Part shown: piece after piece, positions 1 through 9,769 of the stretch
Layout of the letters: the number at the start of each line of letters is the position of its first letter
Numbering within the stretch: the first letter of the stretch is position 1
Origin: Asterella californica
Taxonomy: Eukaryota; Streptophyta; Marchantiopsida; Marchantiales; Aytoniaceae
Length of the DNA: 64,000 bases
Direction: 5' to 3'
Assembly (NCBI GenBank): GCA_036924285.1
Contig: JAYKYS010000010.1
Coordinates: forward strand, 12,561,001 to 12,625,000
The notes under the pieces: model-generated
Databases searched by the model: none
What the model was told of the DNA's origin: nothing
The model's input: only the letters and a program-made list of their open reading frames with translations
Translations under genes and position numbers: made by a program

Positions 1-12
1 CAACTGTCTTAC

Positions 13-3000
13 CATATCCGGGTTATCCCCCTTCCTCAAGTAAGTGGCACATTCATCCAGTTGTGTGGGAGCCATGACCTTTGAAGTATCTTCATTTTCC
101 TCTGGCATATCGTATGGGATCAAGTCTGAATCAGACTCACTTTCAGAATCAGAACTTAATTCACCGTCGTCAAATGAAAATTCATCGTCGAGCCTCACCA
201 CTACATCTGGATCATCCTCTTCAAGAGCTAGCCTCTGCTTCCTCTCTCTTCTTTGCCTGCGTTCCTCAGACTTATCAACTTCACTGTCACCACCTTGCTT
301 TAGCCCTTCTGGCGCATTTGACCCATCTGTCAACTTGTTCGTACCCAAGACATCCTCTGCGTCAATCTGCGGTGCCATGATCTTGACATTTCCACTCACC
401 ATTTCTTCAAGTCCCTCCCAGTTGTTGAGGTCTTCGATGTTATCTTCCTCGTCTAGAACTAGAGGTTTGTTCGAATCCATTGATAAGGAGAATGCAAGTG
501 CAATTCTTTTACCCATCTGTCGTATGGGAAACAGTGGACTATCGAGTCTATCTGTACCCACGAGATTTACACACACGGACAACACAAAATCAAATACATG
601 CTTCAAGAGCCTGTCTGTCTCATAGTCTCTAGCCAACAAACTAGTTTATGGCAGGAAACTGATAGTCGGGATAATCTATACAAAATCAAAAGGATAGCTT
701 CTCAGCAGTGTAATTTCATCCACAAGAACAACAAGGAACCATCATGTCCGGGGGAAGCCTGCTAAGTCTCCGGATGACGGATGTGCTTGACTTAGCTGTG
801 AAACAACTTACTGCTGATTCCTTTGAGTAGACACTGCACGAAACCATTGATGCCTTCTAGATCATCCCCGTTCATGGCTAGAAGGCAGAGACCCAATGCT
901 GCTGTCACATCTGTCATCTTTTAAGTTCAAGATCCTGAAAAAACTTGTACCTTTGAAACGAGGTTGAAAGAATCTGTCTCGAACACTGAAACTTTGGCAG
1001 AATGTAATGTAGATGCATGGACGTTTTCCACACAACAGACCAAATGCTTGATACTTGAGAAATGAATTAGTGTCAGTAGCACCGTGTGCACATATTCCAC
1101 TGCTGGAGTCATTTGTGAAGATAATCAACGAGGATACAAGCTTGTTGCTGTACTGGTGTAGACTGAACAAACTCTTTCATAGCCCACGCCTCTGCTAGGC
1201 GCTTCACAACATCCTTTTGCATTCCGCTACCCGCAGGCTTGGGTTGCGACGATGCATTGGGTGGGGAGCACAGCACTGCGAAGGCAAGAACCCATCTTAG
1301 GCACCGGACAGGTAGAACCTTCCAGAGTAATAACTTCTCCGTGAAAAGTGCTCTGCGGGATCAGACACGAAACAATGAATCATCGATCTGTGTTATCTTG
1401 TTAAAACATATGGGTGTTTGATAACCGCATAGGCTCTAATGTAGAGCTCTAAATATTCAGTCATTCGCGGAAGCAAATAAATACTCTATTTACCTTGCCG
1501 CTACTTGAACACGGAAGAGGATACCGTAGAAAGATTGCAGTATACAGTAGGCATGCCACTCTGTTATATCTGGTCTAGTGGCCATCTCTTTGAGCAAAGC
1601 TTCGGTCAGCCGCTCCAAGGCATACGAATCCTTGAGTGAGGCTGCCAAAGAAGGCCAAAAGCTACATTGTAGCTTCTCCAAGAGTTGCTCCAGCTTGACA
1701 CCAGGCAACTCCAACGTATCACCTCTAGTTCCACTTTCCGACGAAGAAACGGTAACATGCTCCACGAGCGAAGGGAGCATCTGCGAGGCAATTACGCCTG
1801 GCCATTCCTCCAACATCAGCTTCTCCGCGTAATTTTCAGGGTTAAGACTTCTCAACCAATCCAACTCCAATCATCCCACAAGCAGGAAATCCGAGTATAA
1901 GAGGGAATGACAGACAAACAGTCGAAATGGACGGAGGGCAGTCCAGCAAGAGATTCGCTTCGTCCATACTCCATATGTCTACTCCTTAGTGCATAAAGCC
2001 GATGCAAGAGGCAACCAGATTCAAACAGTCGAGAGACGAGGAAGGCAGTCAACGAGAAATTTCGGATATAATGCTTGTGCCGAACCCTTCTACGGTCACA
2101 GGTTTTGAGACCCATTAGCGGCTTCAGTGCATATACCTCCCTGACCACGTCTGCTGAGTTTCGCGAAGACTTCGCCTACAAACTTAAAAGTAGGATCGCC
2201 AACAGAAGGTCGTAAGGAGTTGGTTTCTGCATACGCTGACTTCCAGTGCTCTTCGGCCGAAGCAAGTAACTGTTTCGTGATGTCTTGGAAGAAGACACTT
2301 CTGCTGGTCAAGGCATGTCCTTAAAAGTACGTGTACCTGTTAGTAGTTTCAACTCCTAAGAAACATAACTTGAGTACTCTCGGCATATGGCAAGCTTTCA
2401 ACTGTAAACTACTGTAAACTGGTACACTAATCTCATTCAGTCAATCTTAAACCGCCACAAGGAAAACTTGATCTGAAATAACTTTGTGCGTCTTGGGTAG
2501 AGATGGATACGGAATCTGTAACGCCAGGGGAGCGTGCAAACTTGCTCTGTCAGGAATCGAAGATAAAAGCTGCGCGATTTCTGCACTGCTGTTCCCGAAA
2601 GCTGCGACTCTATCTTCGAAACGAGGAAGAGCTTCTCGGAATTTTTCTGAGGCGGAGGAGAACGAAAGAGCAATTTCTTTGACTCCTTTCTTTTCTATGA
2701 GGAGAATACCCAGCAGTCTGTCCGTAAACAAGTCGCGATTAACTTGTGAGGAGATCTCTTCTTTGATGTTTACACAACTTCTGATTTCCTGTTTTAGATT
2801 AATCCCTCCAAGGACTCAACCAACTCTGTATCTGTAATACCCTTCAAAGAAACTATATTCTCGATAACACCGTAAGGCAATAGAGTTATGTGTACTATGT
2901 AACAGGTAGCACATCTATCAAGGAGCCCCAGTATGATCATTTACCTCTCAGCTTGAAAACGGATGACAACATGAATATCGTCTCCAGTAAAAGCTTCAGT

Positions 3001-3910
3001 ACCATTATCGCCATCACCCGGAACCAACCCCTTATCACTTTCGGTAACTACATATCCCTGACTTAGTGCAGGGATGAGCTCCAGTAATGCCTCACCGGGA
3101 GGTGCATGGGTGAAGAAGTCATCAAACAAGGACTTCTGTTCTACCAGCGAAAAGCAGGCCAGCCAGTGCACAGCAACCTCTGCACCAATCCGAATTGTTC
3201 AGCATCTGTCCTTCATTACTTTTGTTCGGATCTAAACTTCACTGATTTCTGAACTGAAGAAGAGTAGCCATAATGACAAACAGCAAAAGCATGTTCACAG
3301 ACACAGTGGTCGTTATATCACCTTGAAGCAGAAGTTGGGCAAATATATTAAATGCTTGTCCTTCAAAGAATACACGATTCAGGATTTGTTTCCACGGAGT
3401 CTCAGGGAAAGCGACCGTAGCCCTCCTCGTACAAAGTGCCCAAAGCTGGATCCCAATTCAGAGCATCATGGCAACGTGCATCAGTAATAGTTCCAAAAAC
3501 TATAAATGACAGCTGTGATACGTAAACTTGACCAATACACTTACTCTACGAACTGGACATCAAATTATGGAAGGAACAACCATATTCGAAATCCAATACC
3601 TGTTCCAAAGATGTCGGCGAAGAAACATCTCTATGTTCAATATCTGCAAGGAAAGAGCTTACGTTTACCAGCAAGAAACGGAAGAAAGCCATAACATGAC
3701 ACGCAATTTGACACACAACTACCATTCCAGTACAAAATCCACGCTCAGAAAGCAACAGCACTTGCCAGTCATTTCATTTGGAGAAGAACTCCACAGCAGT
3801 GAAGCTACCAAGCGAAGTGCGTGAGTAACACTGTAGACGTTTTCTGCATCATGGATGCTTTGCACTACAGCCTTAAGAAGCTGTTCGAGTGCATCTTCAA
3901 CACTGTCCAT
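13..3910 (-). CDS. TELO2: TELO2/TEL2 homologue (telomere length regulation protein), 3' end beyond window
   Basis: Cytosolic TELO2 works in the TTT complex (TELO2-TTI1-TTI2) with HSP90 and R2TP to mature PIK-related kinases such as TOR and ATM. I assembled these exons on the minus strand: about 3910-3760 (start MDSVEDALEQLLKAVVQ), an exon ending at 3322 that begins at 3400 or somewhat upstream, 3179-2945, 2780-2511, 2303-2137, about 1870-1494, 1352-1138, 910-812 and 551-13. Most junctions keep frame across GT-AG introns; the start of the exon near 1870 is unresolved. Diagnostic blocks are VHWLACFSLVEQK, LLSSIPDRASLHAPLALQ, KLLLWKVLPVRCLRWVL, EFVQSTPVQQQAYVTAALGL and, after an acidic linker, SDLIPYDMPEENEDTSK, which opens the conserved C-terminal domain. 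The last visible exon ends at a GTAAGA donor, so the C-terminus lies off the left edge. The first exon is the least certain. Confidence 0.87.
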
Positions 3911-4129
3911 CTTCGAATCAGACCTGCTCCAGTATGACACCGCCGTAGGGGAGAACGAGGTTTGGCTCAGCAATGGAGTTGAGAATGAGTTGAATACATA
4001 TCCGTTGAGACGGCTAAGTCCCGATCGGGTTCATGAAATCTTGTGGCTTACTGAATGTTTCAGGGAAGAGGTCCGCAGCTGAAGTTACATGTTCTGAACG
4101 TAATTTCGATGGACTTCACAAGAAGAGCA

Positions 4130-4610
4130 ATGAAAATAGAAGTCATGTTTGAGATGGATGAAGGTTTGGGGAGTCAGCTGAGTGATGACGTCATTAAGAG
4201 AGTGCTACTCCGACTGGCGTTTGCCAGCCAGTGACGCTTCCGAGCTGTAAGTAAAGCCCTCTGATCTACCCTACCTGAAACTCCGAATTTGCGAATTCCA
4301 GATTTCTAGCCCATTGACAACTCAGTTAGAACGTCAGCTGGTGCGTTACATGAGCCGGTACTGGGCGTCTTAGGTTTAATGAGCAGGAAACTAGGACGCC
4401 CACGCAAATTTGGAGACGGATCAGAAGAGTGTTTCCGAAGTGATCGTGCAGCAGAAGGGTTCGCTTGAGGACTTGGTGATGACATCAGTGGACTTCAATT
4501 GCGGAAGATCCTTCAGATGGTTCTTTCCTTCGCACCGTCCTGGATCGTTGCCAAGAAGTCAGAGCCAGGGGAATGGCATCCGATGACGGAAGGACCCTCT
4601 CTTCTGGTGG
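4130..4610 (+). pseudogene. Decayed F-box protein fragment
   Basis: An ORF starting at 4130 reads QLSDDVIKRVLLRLAFAS, stops in frame at 4232-4234, then continues as RFRAVSKAL. This is the F-box pattern (L-P/S-D-D-V-I-x-R-V-L-x-R-L-P, then a FRAV-x-K core) of SCF substrate adaptors, as in plant F-box/kelch proteins. After that the frame is lost repeatedly. Weak further similarity (DLPYLKLRICEFQISSPL, later SFAPSWIVAKKSEP) appears in different frames. The fragment lies about 220 bp from the TELO2 start and diverges from it. I read it as a degenerate copy with no intact product; a few of the stops could instead be introns. Confidence 0.45.
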
Positions 4611-4619
4611 ACAAACAGT

Positions 4620-6240
4620 AAGTCGTATAGGTTTGTTCTTCCGTTCTGCCGGACGCGTAAATTTTATTCTACTGCTCCCATGCTTCAATATTCCACCATT
4701 GAGTCACACCTGCACGAACGTCAGAAATATCAGTGCAAATCACTTCTTTTCCGATGACACTGCTGATCATAAAACATCACAACTACGCGCTACGTTTATG
4801 ACGTGAGTAACTCAATGATCTCCTTTAGAAAATCTAAATCATACGTTGCAATTTCTCTGGTGTCCTGACTAGAACGGAAGACTAATCTTCTGCGGTCAGC
4901 AAGAGGTAGTACAAGCTTCACGAGTTCTGACTGCATAAGCAAAAGCAAACGGCTACTGGCAGTCTGAAAAGAACGATGTACTTACGATAACCATCAACGT
5001 ATTCGGGCTAGTTTCCTATGATCTATCCACCGTCCTTTGCAGACCAGAGCGGTAAAAGCGTTCCAATCGGTAAAGGAAAAAAAAGGACAACTGTCTACTG
5101 CTTGCACATAGTGAGAGAATTCTACGACCGCACAGATGTTCTTCCCACTATGTCTAAGACTCAGGAACCGCGTCGATCAATTTTATTTGAAAAAGAACTT
5201 GGAGATGTCATTTTCACTTTACTTCTTGATACTTAGATAAAACAAAGTTGATAAGCTTATTATCCTAGGTCGGAACCATTCCCGGAAGTCCAGAGAGCGA
5301 CACGCTTCTACGAGTGGCTTCCCTTGGCATAAGCCCCAAATGGTTCATGAAACGGGCCGGAAACTGAGAGAGCGTACATACGAGTTTGAGCCGATTTGGA
5401 GGTCCGAAGCCGGGTAGAGCTGAAAAGCGCCCCTAACCATATCGGACTCTCGGGACAAGATCATACAGGAGGCTTTCCGGATGGTACTGGAAATTGTCAA
5501 CGTACCAAGGTTCAAAGATATATCCCATGGCTTCGAAAAACCTGTTGCTGCGTCCTCCATTAGACCAAAGGACCCTCGCGACAGTCAACGCCGTTTTTTG
5601 TCTAATGGAGACCAAACACTCCTTCCTACGATATAGAGAGGTTACCTATGTAGATAACACCCTCAAGTGACTTTTAGGTGTGACGGTTATTCAGTTTGAA
5701 ACAGGCAAGTGTTGCCGCTCGTGTGTTCCATTATGGATCGATACATAAATTCCAATCTGCCTAGGACTGCGTAGATTATGAGTCCAACTTCAGTATCGTG
5801 TAACATATTATCGCCTACTAGTGCCTTGCTAAGTTGCTATTTCTACAGGAACTTCTACAAATAAAACTGCTCTTCAAATTTTAGCAGCTCAATAATTTAT
5901 GGGCTATTAAGGTGAAGACCTATTTTGGACACATCATATCGGTAAGCTCTTTAAATCTTTCTATCACTTCAACCCAGACCTTTACATTTCCTGTAAGGAA
6001 AGCACTCGCACTGGTTTGCGACATGACCCTGCCCCCAGTTTCTGATTCATTGCTGCTGCCAAACTAATTTGGCTAACAGAGGTGCTCATAATCTCCAGGC
6101 TTAGAAAGTTAAATTTCCCGGCGCCTGAAACAGAAATCTAGCACGAACGAGACCTCGTGTACCACGTATGCAGACCTGAGGTCTACTAATCTGTGATCAA
6201 AGATGCAGGCTTACTGCAGCGTATATTAGAATTAGAGAGA
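4620..6240. other. Gene-poor stretch between the F-box remnant and COX17
   Basis: No convincing reading frame. Short ORFs at 5018-5236 (+) and 5433-5615 (-) look random, though a decayed 3' part of the F-box/kelch gene could lie here (GLVSYDLSTVLCRP near 5000 is kelch-like). The last small exon of COX17, expected to encode only one or a few residues and a stop, must lie somewhere below 6277 but I could not place it. Confidence 0.35.
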
Positions 6241-6277
6241 ATCAAGCTAAATTGCTCGTCGACAAAGCCAACCCTAC

Positions 6278-6532
6278 CTTAAATCCCTCAGACCGTAAGC
6301 ACTCTTTGTGATCGTTGATCCACTTGGTGCAAGCAGCTTCTCCGTGCGTAACTATACACTCATCCCTTAGCTTCTTGGTAGAAGGGCAAGCACAACAATT
6401 TTCCTTCTTCGGAGTGGGAACAGCAGTGACATCGGCACCGTTGCTTCTTCTCCCACTTTTCGTCGCTGTCGAAGTGCTGAGACTCGTAGCAGATGCGCTT
6501 GTTACCTCCCTCATATTTCCCACTGCAACCAT
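6278..6532 (-). CDS. COX17: COX17 copper chaperone, main exon
   Basis: COX17 carries Cu(I) in the mitochondrial intermembrane space to SCO1/COX11 for assembly of cytochrome c oxidase. The exon encodes the twin CX9C core: CCACPSTKKLRDECIV followed by HGEAACTKWINDHKECLRSE. The copper-binding CC-x-C and the four structural cysteines of the CX9C pair are all present. It ends EGFK at an AAG/GTAGGG donor (6277-6276), where known COX17 proteins have only one or two residues left (EGFNV-type end), so a tiny last exon must follow. I chose the start at 6532 (MVAVGNMREV), giving an N-terminal tail of about 45 residues, longer than the usual plant tail; an in-frame ATG at 6574 would add 14 residues. The family identity is very secure, the ends less so. 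Confidence 0.9.
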
Positions 6533-6539
6533 AACCAAA

Positions 6540-7352
6540 CCGCAATCTCCGAATCTCGCTGAAACCCAGCGCACAATAAACGTCGAAAAACTTAGTCAAA
6601 GGATCGTCCTCAATTTGAAATGTGTACCAGCTTTCACGTGTGGATTTCACGAGAACAACCTGTATTACCTGTATTACCTGTCGATCACAGAATCTCAAAC
6701 ACCTCGTGGACGAAGGTAATGTTCCATCTTCATCCTGTGAATGTTTCGAAGGCAAGTCGCCTAAACTGGAACGTGGGAAGATTCGAGTACTGAGTGGATA
6801 TTCTGTATTGTACAGTACACCTTGAGTAGCCTCCCTCCCGCAGGGCGTCTTTTCCGCTGCATGTAGAGTTAATACAAAAAGCAGGTGCGTATTCACCTGA
6901 GTCCATCTTCAGGTGGACTTTAATAGGTACCTGCCTGTTTATTTAACGCGTAACCCTACCTTCGGCTGCGGTTACGTCTGTACTCATTTTTTTCGCATAT
7001 TCCGATGGTTCAGTCATCACCTCCGACTTGTTCGGACAAATACACGCACCTGCTGGAGGACTGCAATCGACAGGTCGGAACAAGTTGAATACCAACAGCA
7101 CTATAAGAAAATATGAAAAGACCACGGTCGACCATCGGTTTTATTATCACTGTAAAAATATATTTACATGGTCGATAGCTGACGACGAGCTCTTATCGTC
7201 TGGTACCAAACCTCAATACTGTACTCTTCAACTAACTAGAACTATCAAATTGTAATAAACTATCCAACTGTTTTGGTTCCTATGCTCGTAAGCAGTAAAC
7301 ATGAACAATAGCAAACCTCAAACCTCCTCTACTCTTGAACCAACTATAACTA
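6540..7352. other. Intergenic between COX17 and the HUH element, with small repeats and hairpins
   Basis: It holds a 9-bp tandem repeat (CCTGTATTA, about 2.5 copies, 6659-6681), a hairpin CACCTGA/TCAGGTG near 6895-6917 and another, CGTAACC/GGTTACG, near 6950-6977. There is also a diverged direct repeat at about 7210-7257 and 7320-7365, sharing the word AACTATCAAAYTGT. That second repeat sits just past the 3' end of the Rep ORF and could mark the element boundary. The short ORFs here have no recognisable motif. Confidence 0.4.
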
Positions 7353-8285
7353 TCAAACTGTTATAGCCTCCTCAAGTGGAATATAGGCAGGGGTGTCCTC
7401 AGCTACCGGATCAGCATCGCTCGGATTCGGACAAGCAAGCATCTCAGCTACCGGGTCATCAGCAGCGCCAGCAGCCACGATGGGATCTTCACTCCATACT
7501 GCAGAATCTCTCTCAGTGTACCTCCTTTTGCACTGTGCACAGCGCCGATTGGCTTGCCAGAAAAAAATGTTCTGCACATCTTCTGACGTCACTTCAGCAG
7601 GATGCAAGAAAGACCTCCACAAAGAGTCTACTCTACATTCCTGCATCCCAACTTGGATCAGCCAGCGAGGAGAAGTAGTATACTTGTCAGACGTTAACAT
7701 GCTCCTCAAGCAGGTGCGGATCGTAGTAGACAAGGGATGGGAGTTCCTGTACTTGTTAAACTGAAGCGCACGAGCAAGTATATTCGCATACGTTAACTCT
7801 ACACGATTTTTAGTGTCCGCAGCACCAAGAAGAACATACATATCCTTCCCATCACTCAACATGCTCTCAGAAACGTTCTTCATCGTCACATGGTGATACT
7901 CCTCCTCCTGGTCTTTCATACAGTAACCCAGCATACCAACATACGTGTGCAACCCACGGTTCGTCAAAGACTTGACACAAATCTCTGCACCCAGAGGCTT
8001 CTCACGTTGCCAACCTAAAGCTATCGTAAGCAACCTCTTCACCTGTGGACAATTCTTGGCATGGATGCAGACGACTCCCTGGAAGTGCAAATGGAGTAGA
8101 GCTCCCCCTCGCTCTACAGAAAATAAACCCGAAATACACTGCTTGTCAAGAAAAACTCCCAACAATGAGAAAAGCTCTAAGTCCAAGTTCCCGCCGGTCT
8201 TACAAACAGTGATCGACAGCTCAAGGCTCTTCTCGGGATTGGAAGGAGTCCTCTTCTTCGCTCTGGCTTCCCTTCGGAGAGACAT
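7353..8285 (-). CDS. Rep-like HUH endonuclease of a mobile element, intact 310-aa ORF
   Basis: HUH endonucleases nick one DNA strand with a catalytic tyrosine and drive rolling-circle replication or transposition. The ORF has, in order: a basic start (residues 1-20), a beta-strand-like segment SLELSITVCK (20-29), the metal-binding motif HLHFQG at 65-70 (His-Leu-His-x-Gln), and a tyrosine block at 111-125 (GLHTYVGMLGYCMKD). In that block Tyr121 followed by Lys124-Asp125 is the likely nucleophile motif, with Tyr115 six residues before it. A helical C-terminal half follows, with a CAQC pair near 266-269 and an acidic tail. No helicase domain is visible. From memory, this HUH/GYCxKD arrangement resembles Replitron-type and related Rep proteins of algae, oomycetes and mosses. 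A TGA sits immediately before the ATG, so the N-terminus is either this ATG or a spliced or frameshifted join to the overlapping ORF at 8221-8832. Confidence 0.72.
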   Translation of the reverse strand: MSLRREARAKKRTPSNPEKSLELSITVCKTGGNLDLELFSLLGVFLDKQCISGLFSVERGGALLHLHFQGVVCIHAKNCPQVKRLLTIALGWQREKPLGAEICVKSLTNRGLHTYVGMLGYCMKDQEEEYHHVTMKNVSESMLSDGKDMYVLLGAADTKNRVELTYANILARALQFNKYRNSHPLSTTIRTCLRSMLTSDKYTTSPRWLIQVGMQECRVDSLWRSFLHPAEVTSEDVQNIFFWQANRRCAQCKRRYTERDSAVWSEDPIVAAGAADDPVAEMLACPNPSDADPVAEDTPAYIPLEEAITV

Positions 8286-8832
8286 TCAGTCGAGATGGCT
8301 CTGAAAAATGAGGACAAACGTACCTAAACTTCGATGGCTGAAGAAGAAGACATACACAAGATAAAGTACGTATCCTGTAAATTGCTCTCACTGTAGGCTT
8401 GAACAATTGTACGCTACAACAGTCGAGGATCAAACGTGGGTAAGTAAACATCTGCTCGTCTGTACCCTGCAACACCAGCCAATATGTATCATCCGTCGTA
8501 CCCAAGTACATAAAAGGACCGGATACAACTGCAAAGACTCGAGCTACCTTCACAAAATCCGTATCAAACAAAAACTGTGGGATATACTCTGCAAAATTCA
8601 GGTCTAAGTACACATAGAACCGATCCCGCTCCAATCTCCGATCATTAAAGCCTTGATGCGGCACCTCGTCCAAGATAGGAAACAAAGGAGGATAACCTAA
8701 TGGTATGTAGAGAAAATCCTCATTGAAGATCGAAGAATCGGTCACAGATATCTCAGGACTAACAGAAACGACGTCAACCTCAGGGAGAGAAGTTCCTTCC
8801 GGACTTCCCACCGTCTCGAACGCTTTCATCAT
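8221..8832 (-). CDS. Upstream ORF of the HUH element, probable N-terminal part or partner protein
   Basis: A 203-codon ORF overlaps the HUH ORF by 65 nt in a different frame. I do not recognise its family. It has an acidic start, then a compact hydrophobic domain (about residues 55-150, including DRFYVYLDLNFAEYIPQFLF and DDTYWLVLQGTDEQ), which looks folded rather than random. It ends in a Ser/Glu-rich stretch. Near its 3' end on the coding strand there is a strong donor-like AAGTTTAG/GTACGT (about 8322) and pyrimidine-rich CAG acceptors, so a short intron could join this ORF to the HUH frame. It begins ATGATG at 8832, and the repeats lie directly upstream. A genuine second protein, a split exon or a frameshifted old copy all remain possible. 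Confidence 0.5.
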   Translation of the reverse strand: MMKAFETVGSPEGTSLPEVDVVSVSPEISVTDSSIFNEDFLYIPLGYPPLFPILDEVPHQGFNDRRLERDRFYVYLDLNFAEYIPQFLFDTDFVKVARVFAVVSGPFMYLGTTDDTYWLVLQGTDEQMFTYPRLILDCCSVQLFKPTVRAIYRIRTLSCVCLLLQPSKFRYVCPHFSEPSRLNVSPKGSQSEEEDSFQSREEP

Positions 8833-8930
8833 GGAGCGAGAACCAGCAAGGCAAAACTAAAATACAAAATAAACATAGGGAACAGCAACTCAGATAACGA
8901 AAGAAGAAGCAAAGGCCACAAGGCAACAGA

Positions 8931-9032
8931 CACACGCAGCACTGCCACACTCCTCCACTCCAAATCTAGTCGGATCGTCCACAAGACACACGCAGCACTG
9001 CCACACTCCTCCACTCCAAATCTAGTCGGATC
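8931..9032. repeat. Perfect 46-bp direct repeat, two copies with period 56
   Basis: The copies at 8931-8976 and 8987-9032 are identical. Each starts CACACGCAGCACTGCC and ends TCTAGTCGGATC, and they are separated by 10 bp. They lie 100-200 bp upstream of the element's first ORF. The perfect identity points to recent duplication or conversion. Confidence 0.92.
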
Positions 9033-9200
9033 CTCACAATCCCTATTAGACAAAGCGAACCGCACGTCAGTCCAATACAAAATGCGAGACATTCATAACA
9101 GCACAGACGTCATAACCCAGTCGCTTGCTCTGATCTCGGAAGGCATGGGACGATGCTACGACACGACCACCATCCGTGATCCGAATCGGCAGCTCTAGAA

Positions 9201-9600
9201 GTCCCGTGCCAGTCGATTTCCGTCATACCCAACACCACAGCCATGCCACAGCCAACACCCTACCACCACGAGCAACGACCACGAGCATGAAGACAAAAAC
9301 CAAACCCACGGGACAAGCATCAAGACGGAAAACCACCGTCATCGAAAGAAAACCGACTGCCCAACACGTCCAAGAACACTCGCGCGGTCAATAATCCGCA
9401 CTCCCGGTGTCAGTCGATTTCTGCCATACCCAACACCACAGCCATGCCACAACCAACACCCTGCCACCACGAGCAACGACCACAACGCGACTTTCTTCAC
9501 GAGCATGAAGACGAAAACCAAACCCGCGAGACAAGCATCAAGACGAAAAACCGTCGTCATCGAAACAAAACCGACTGCCCAACACGTCCTAGAACACTCG
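9201..9600. repeat. About 190-bp tandem direct repeat, two diverged copies
   Basis: Copy A (about 9201-9382) and copy B (about 9402-9600) share long blocks: AGTCGATTTC, CATACCCAACACCACAGCCA, ACCACGAGCAACGACCAC, ACAAGCATCAAGACG and ACCGACTGCCCAACACGTCC. Copy B has an extra ACGCGACTTTCTT-type insertion. The sequence is CA-rich on the plus strand with few T bases, unlike the flanking AT-rich DNA. The ORFs that cross it are probably by-products of the repeat. Confidence 0.88.
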
Positions 9601-9656
9601 TGCAAGAAAATCAAACATCTCAAGCGAATCGTACATCCCCGCGGTAAATAATTCCA

Positions 9657-9764
9657 CGGCGGTAGGACCACCTGCATACGACCATCCGCATACCATCAGT
9701 AACAAAATGAAGTGCGGCGGGATCACCTGCATACGACGAGCAACAACTGTCGTATGCAGGCGAT
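9657..9764. repeat. Direct-repeat pair ending in a hairpin, candidate element terminus or origin
   Basis: The word CACCTGCATACGAC occurs at about 9669-9682 and again at about 9724-9737. The second copy is followed, after an 11-nt loop (9738-9748), by its inverted copy. The arms 9722-9737 and 9749-9764 are 16 bp with a single mismatch (core CCTGCATACGAC / GTCGTATGCAGG). Rolling-circle origins and helitron-like ends typically carry such hairpins beside short direct repeats. The position upstream of a HUH gene is why I flag it. Confidence 0.6.
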
Positions 9765-9769
9765 GCACG

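Noticed and set aside
44..625. 193-codon Ser-rich plus-strand ORF
   Set aside because: The opposite strand encodes the acidic linker and SDLIPYDM block of TELO2, so the Ser-rich ORF is its shadow.
6315..6719. 134-codon plus-strand hydrophobic ORF
   Set aside because: It overlaps the COX17 exon in antisense, where the twin CX9C motif is unambiguous.
6360..6896. 178-codon minus-strand ORF overlapping COX17
   Set aside because: It uses the wrong frame relative to the CX9C exon and shows no recognisable domain.
8829..9092. 87-codon minus-strand ORF
   Set aside because: It contains both copies of the 46-bp repeat and no domain; it is unlikely to be protein-coding.
9339..9677. 112-codon minus-strand ORF upstream of the HUH genes
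   Set aside because: It lies entirely in the 190-bp tandem repeats; the frame is a by-product of repeat composition.
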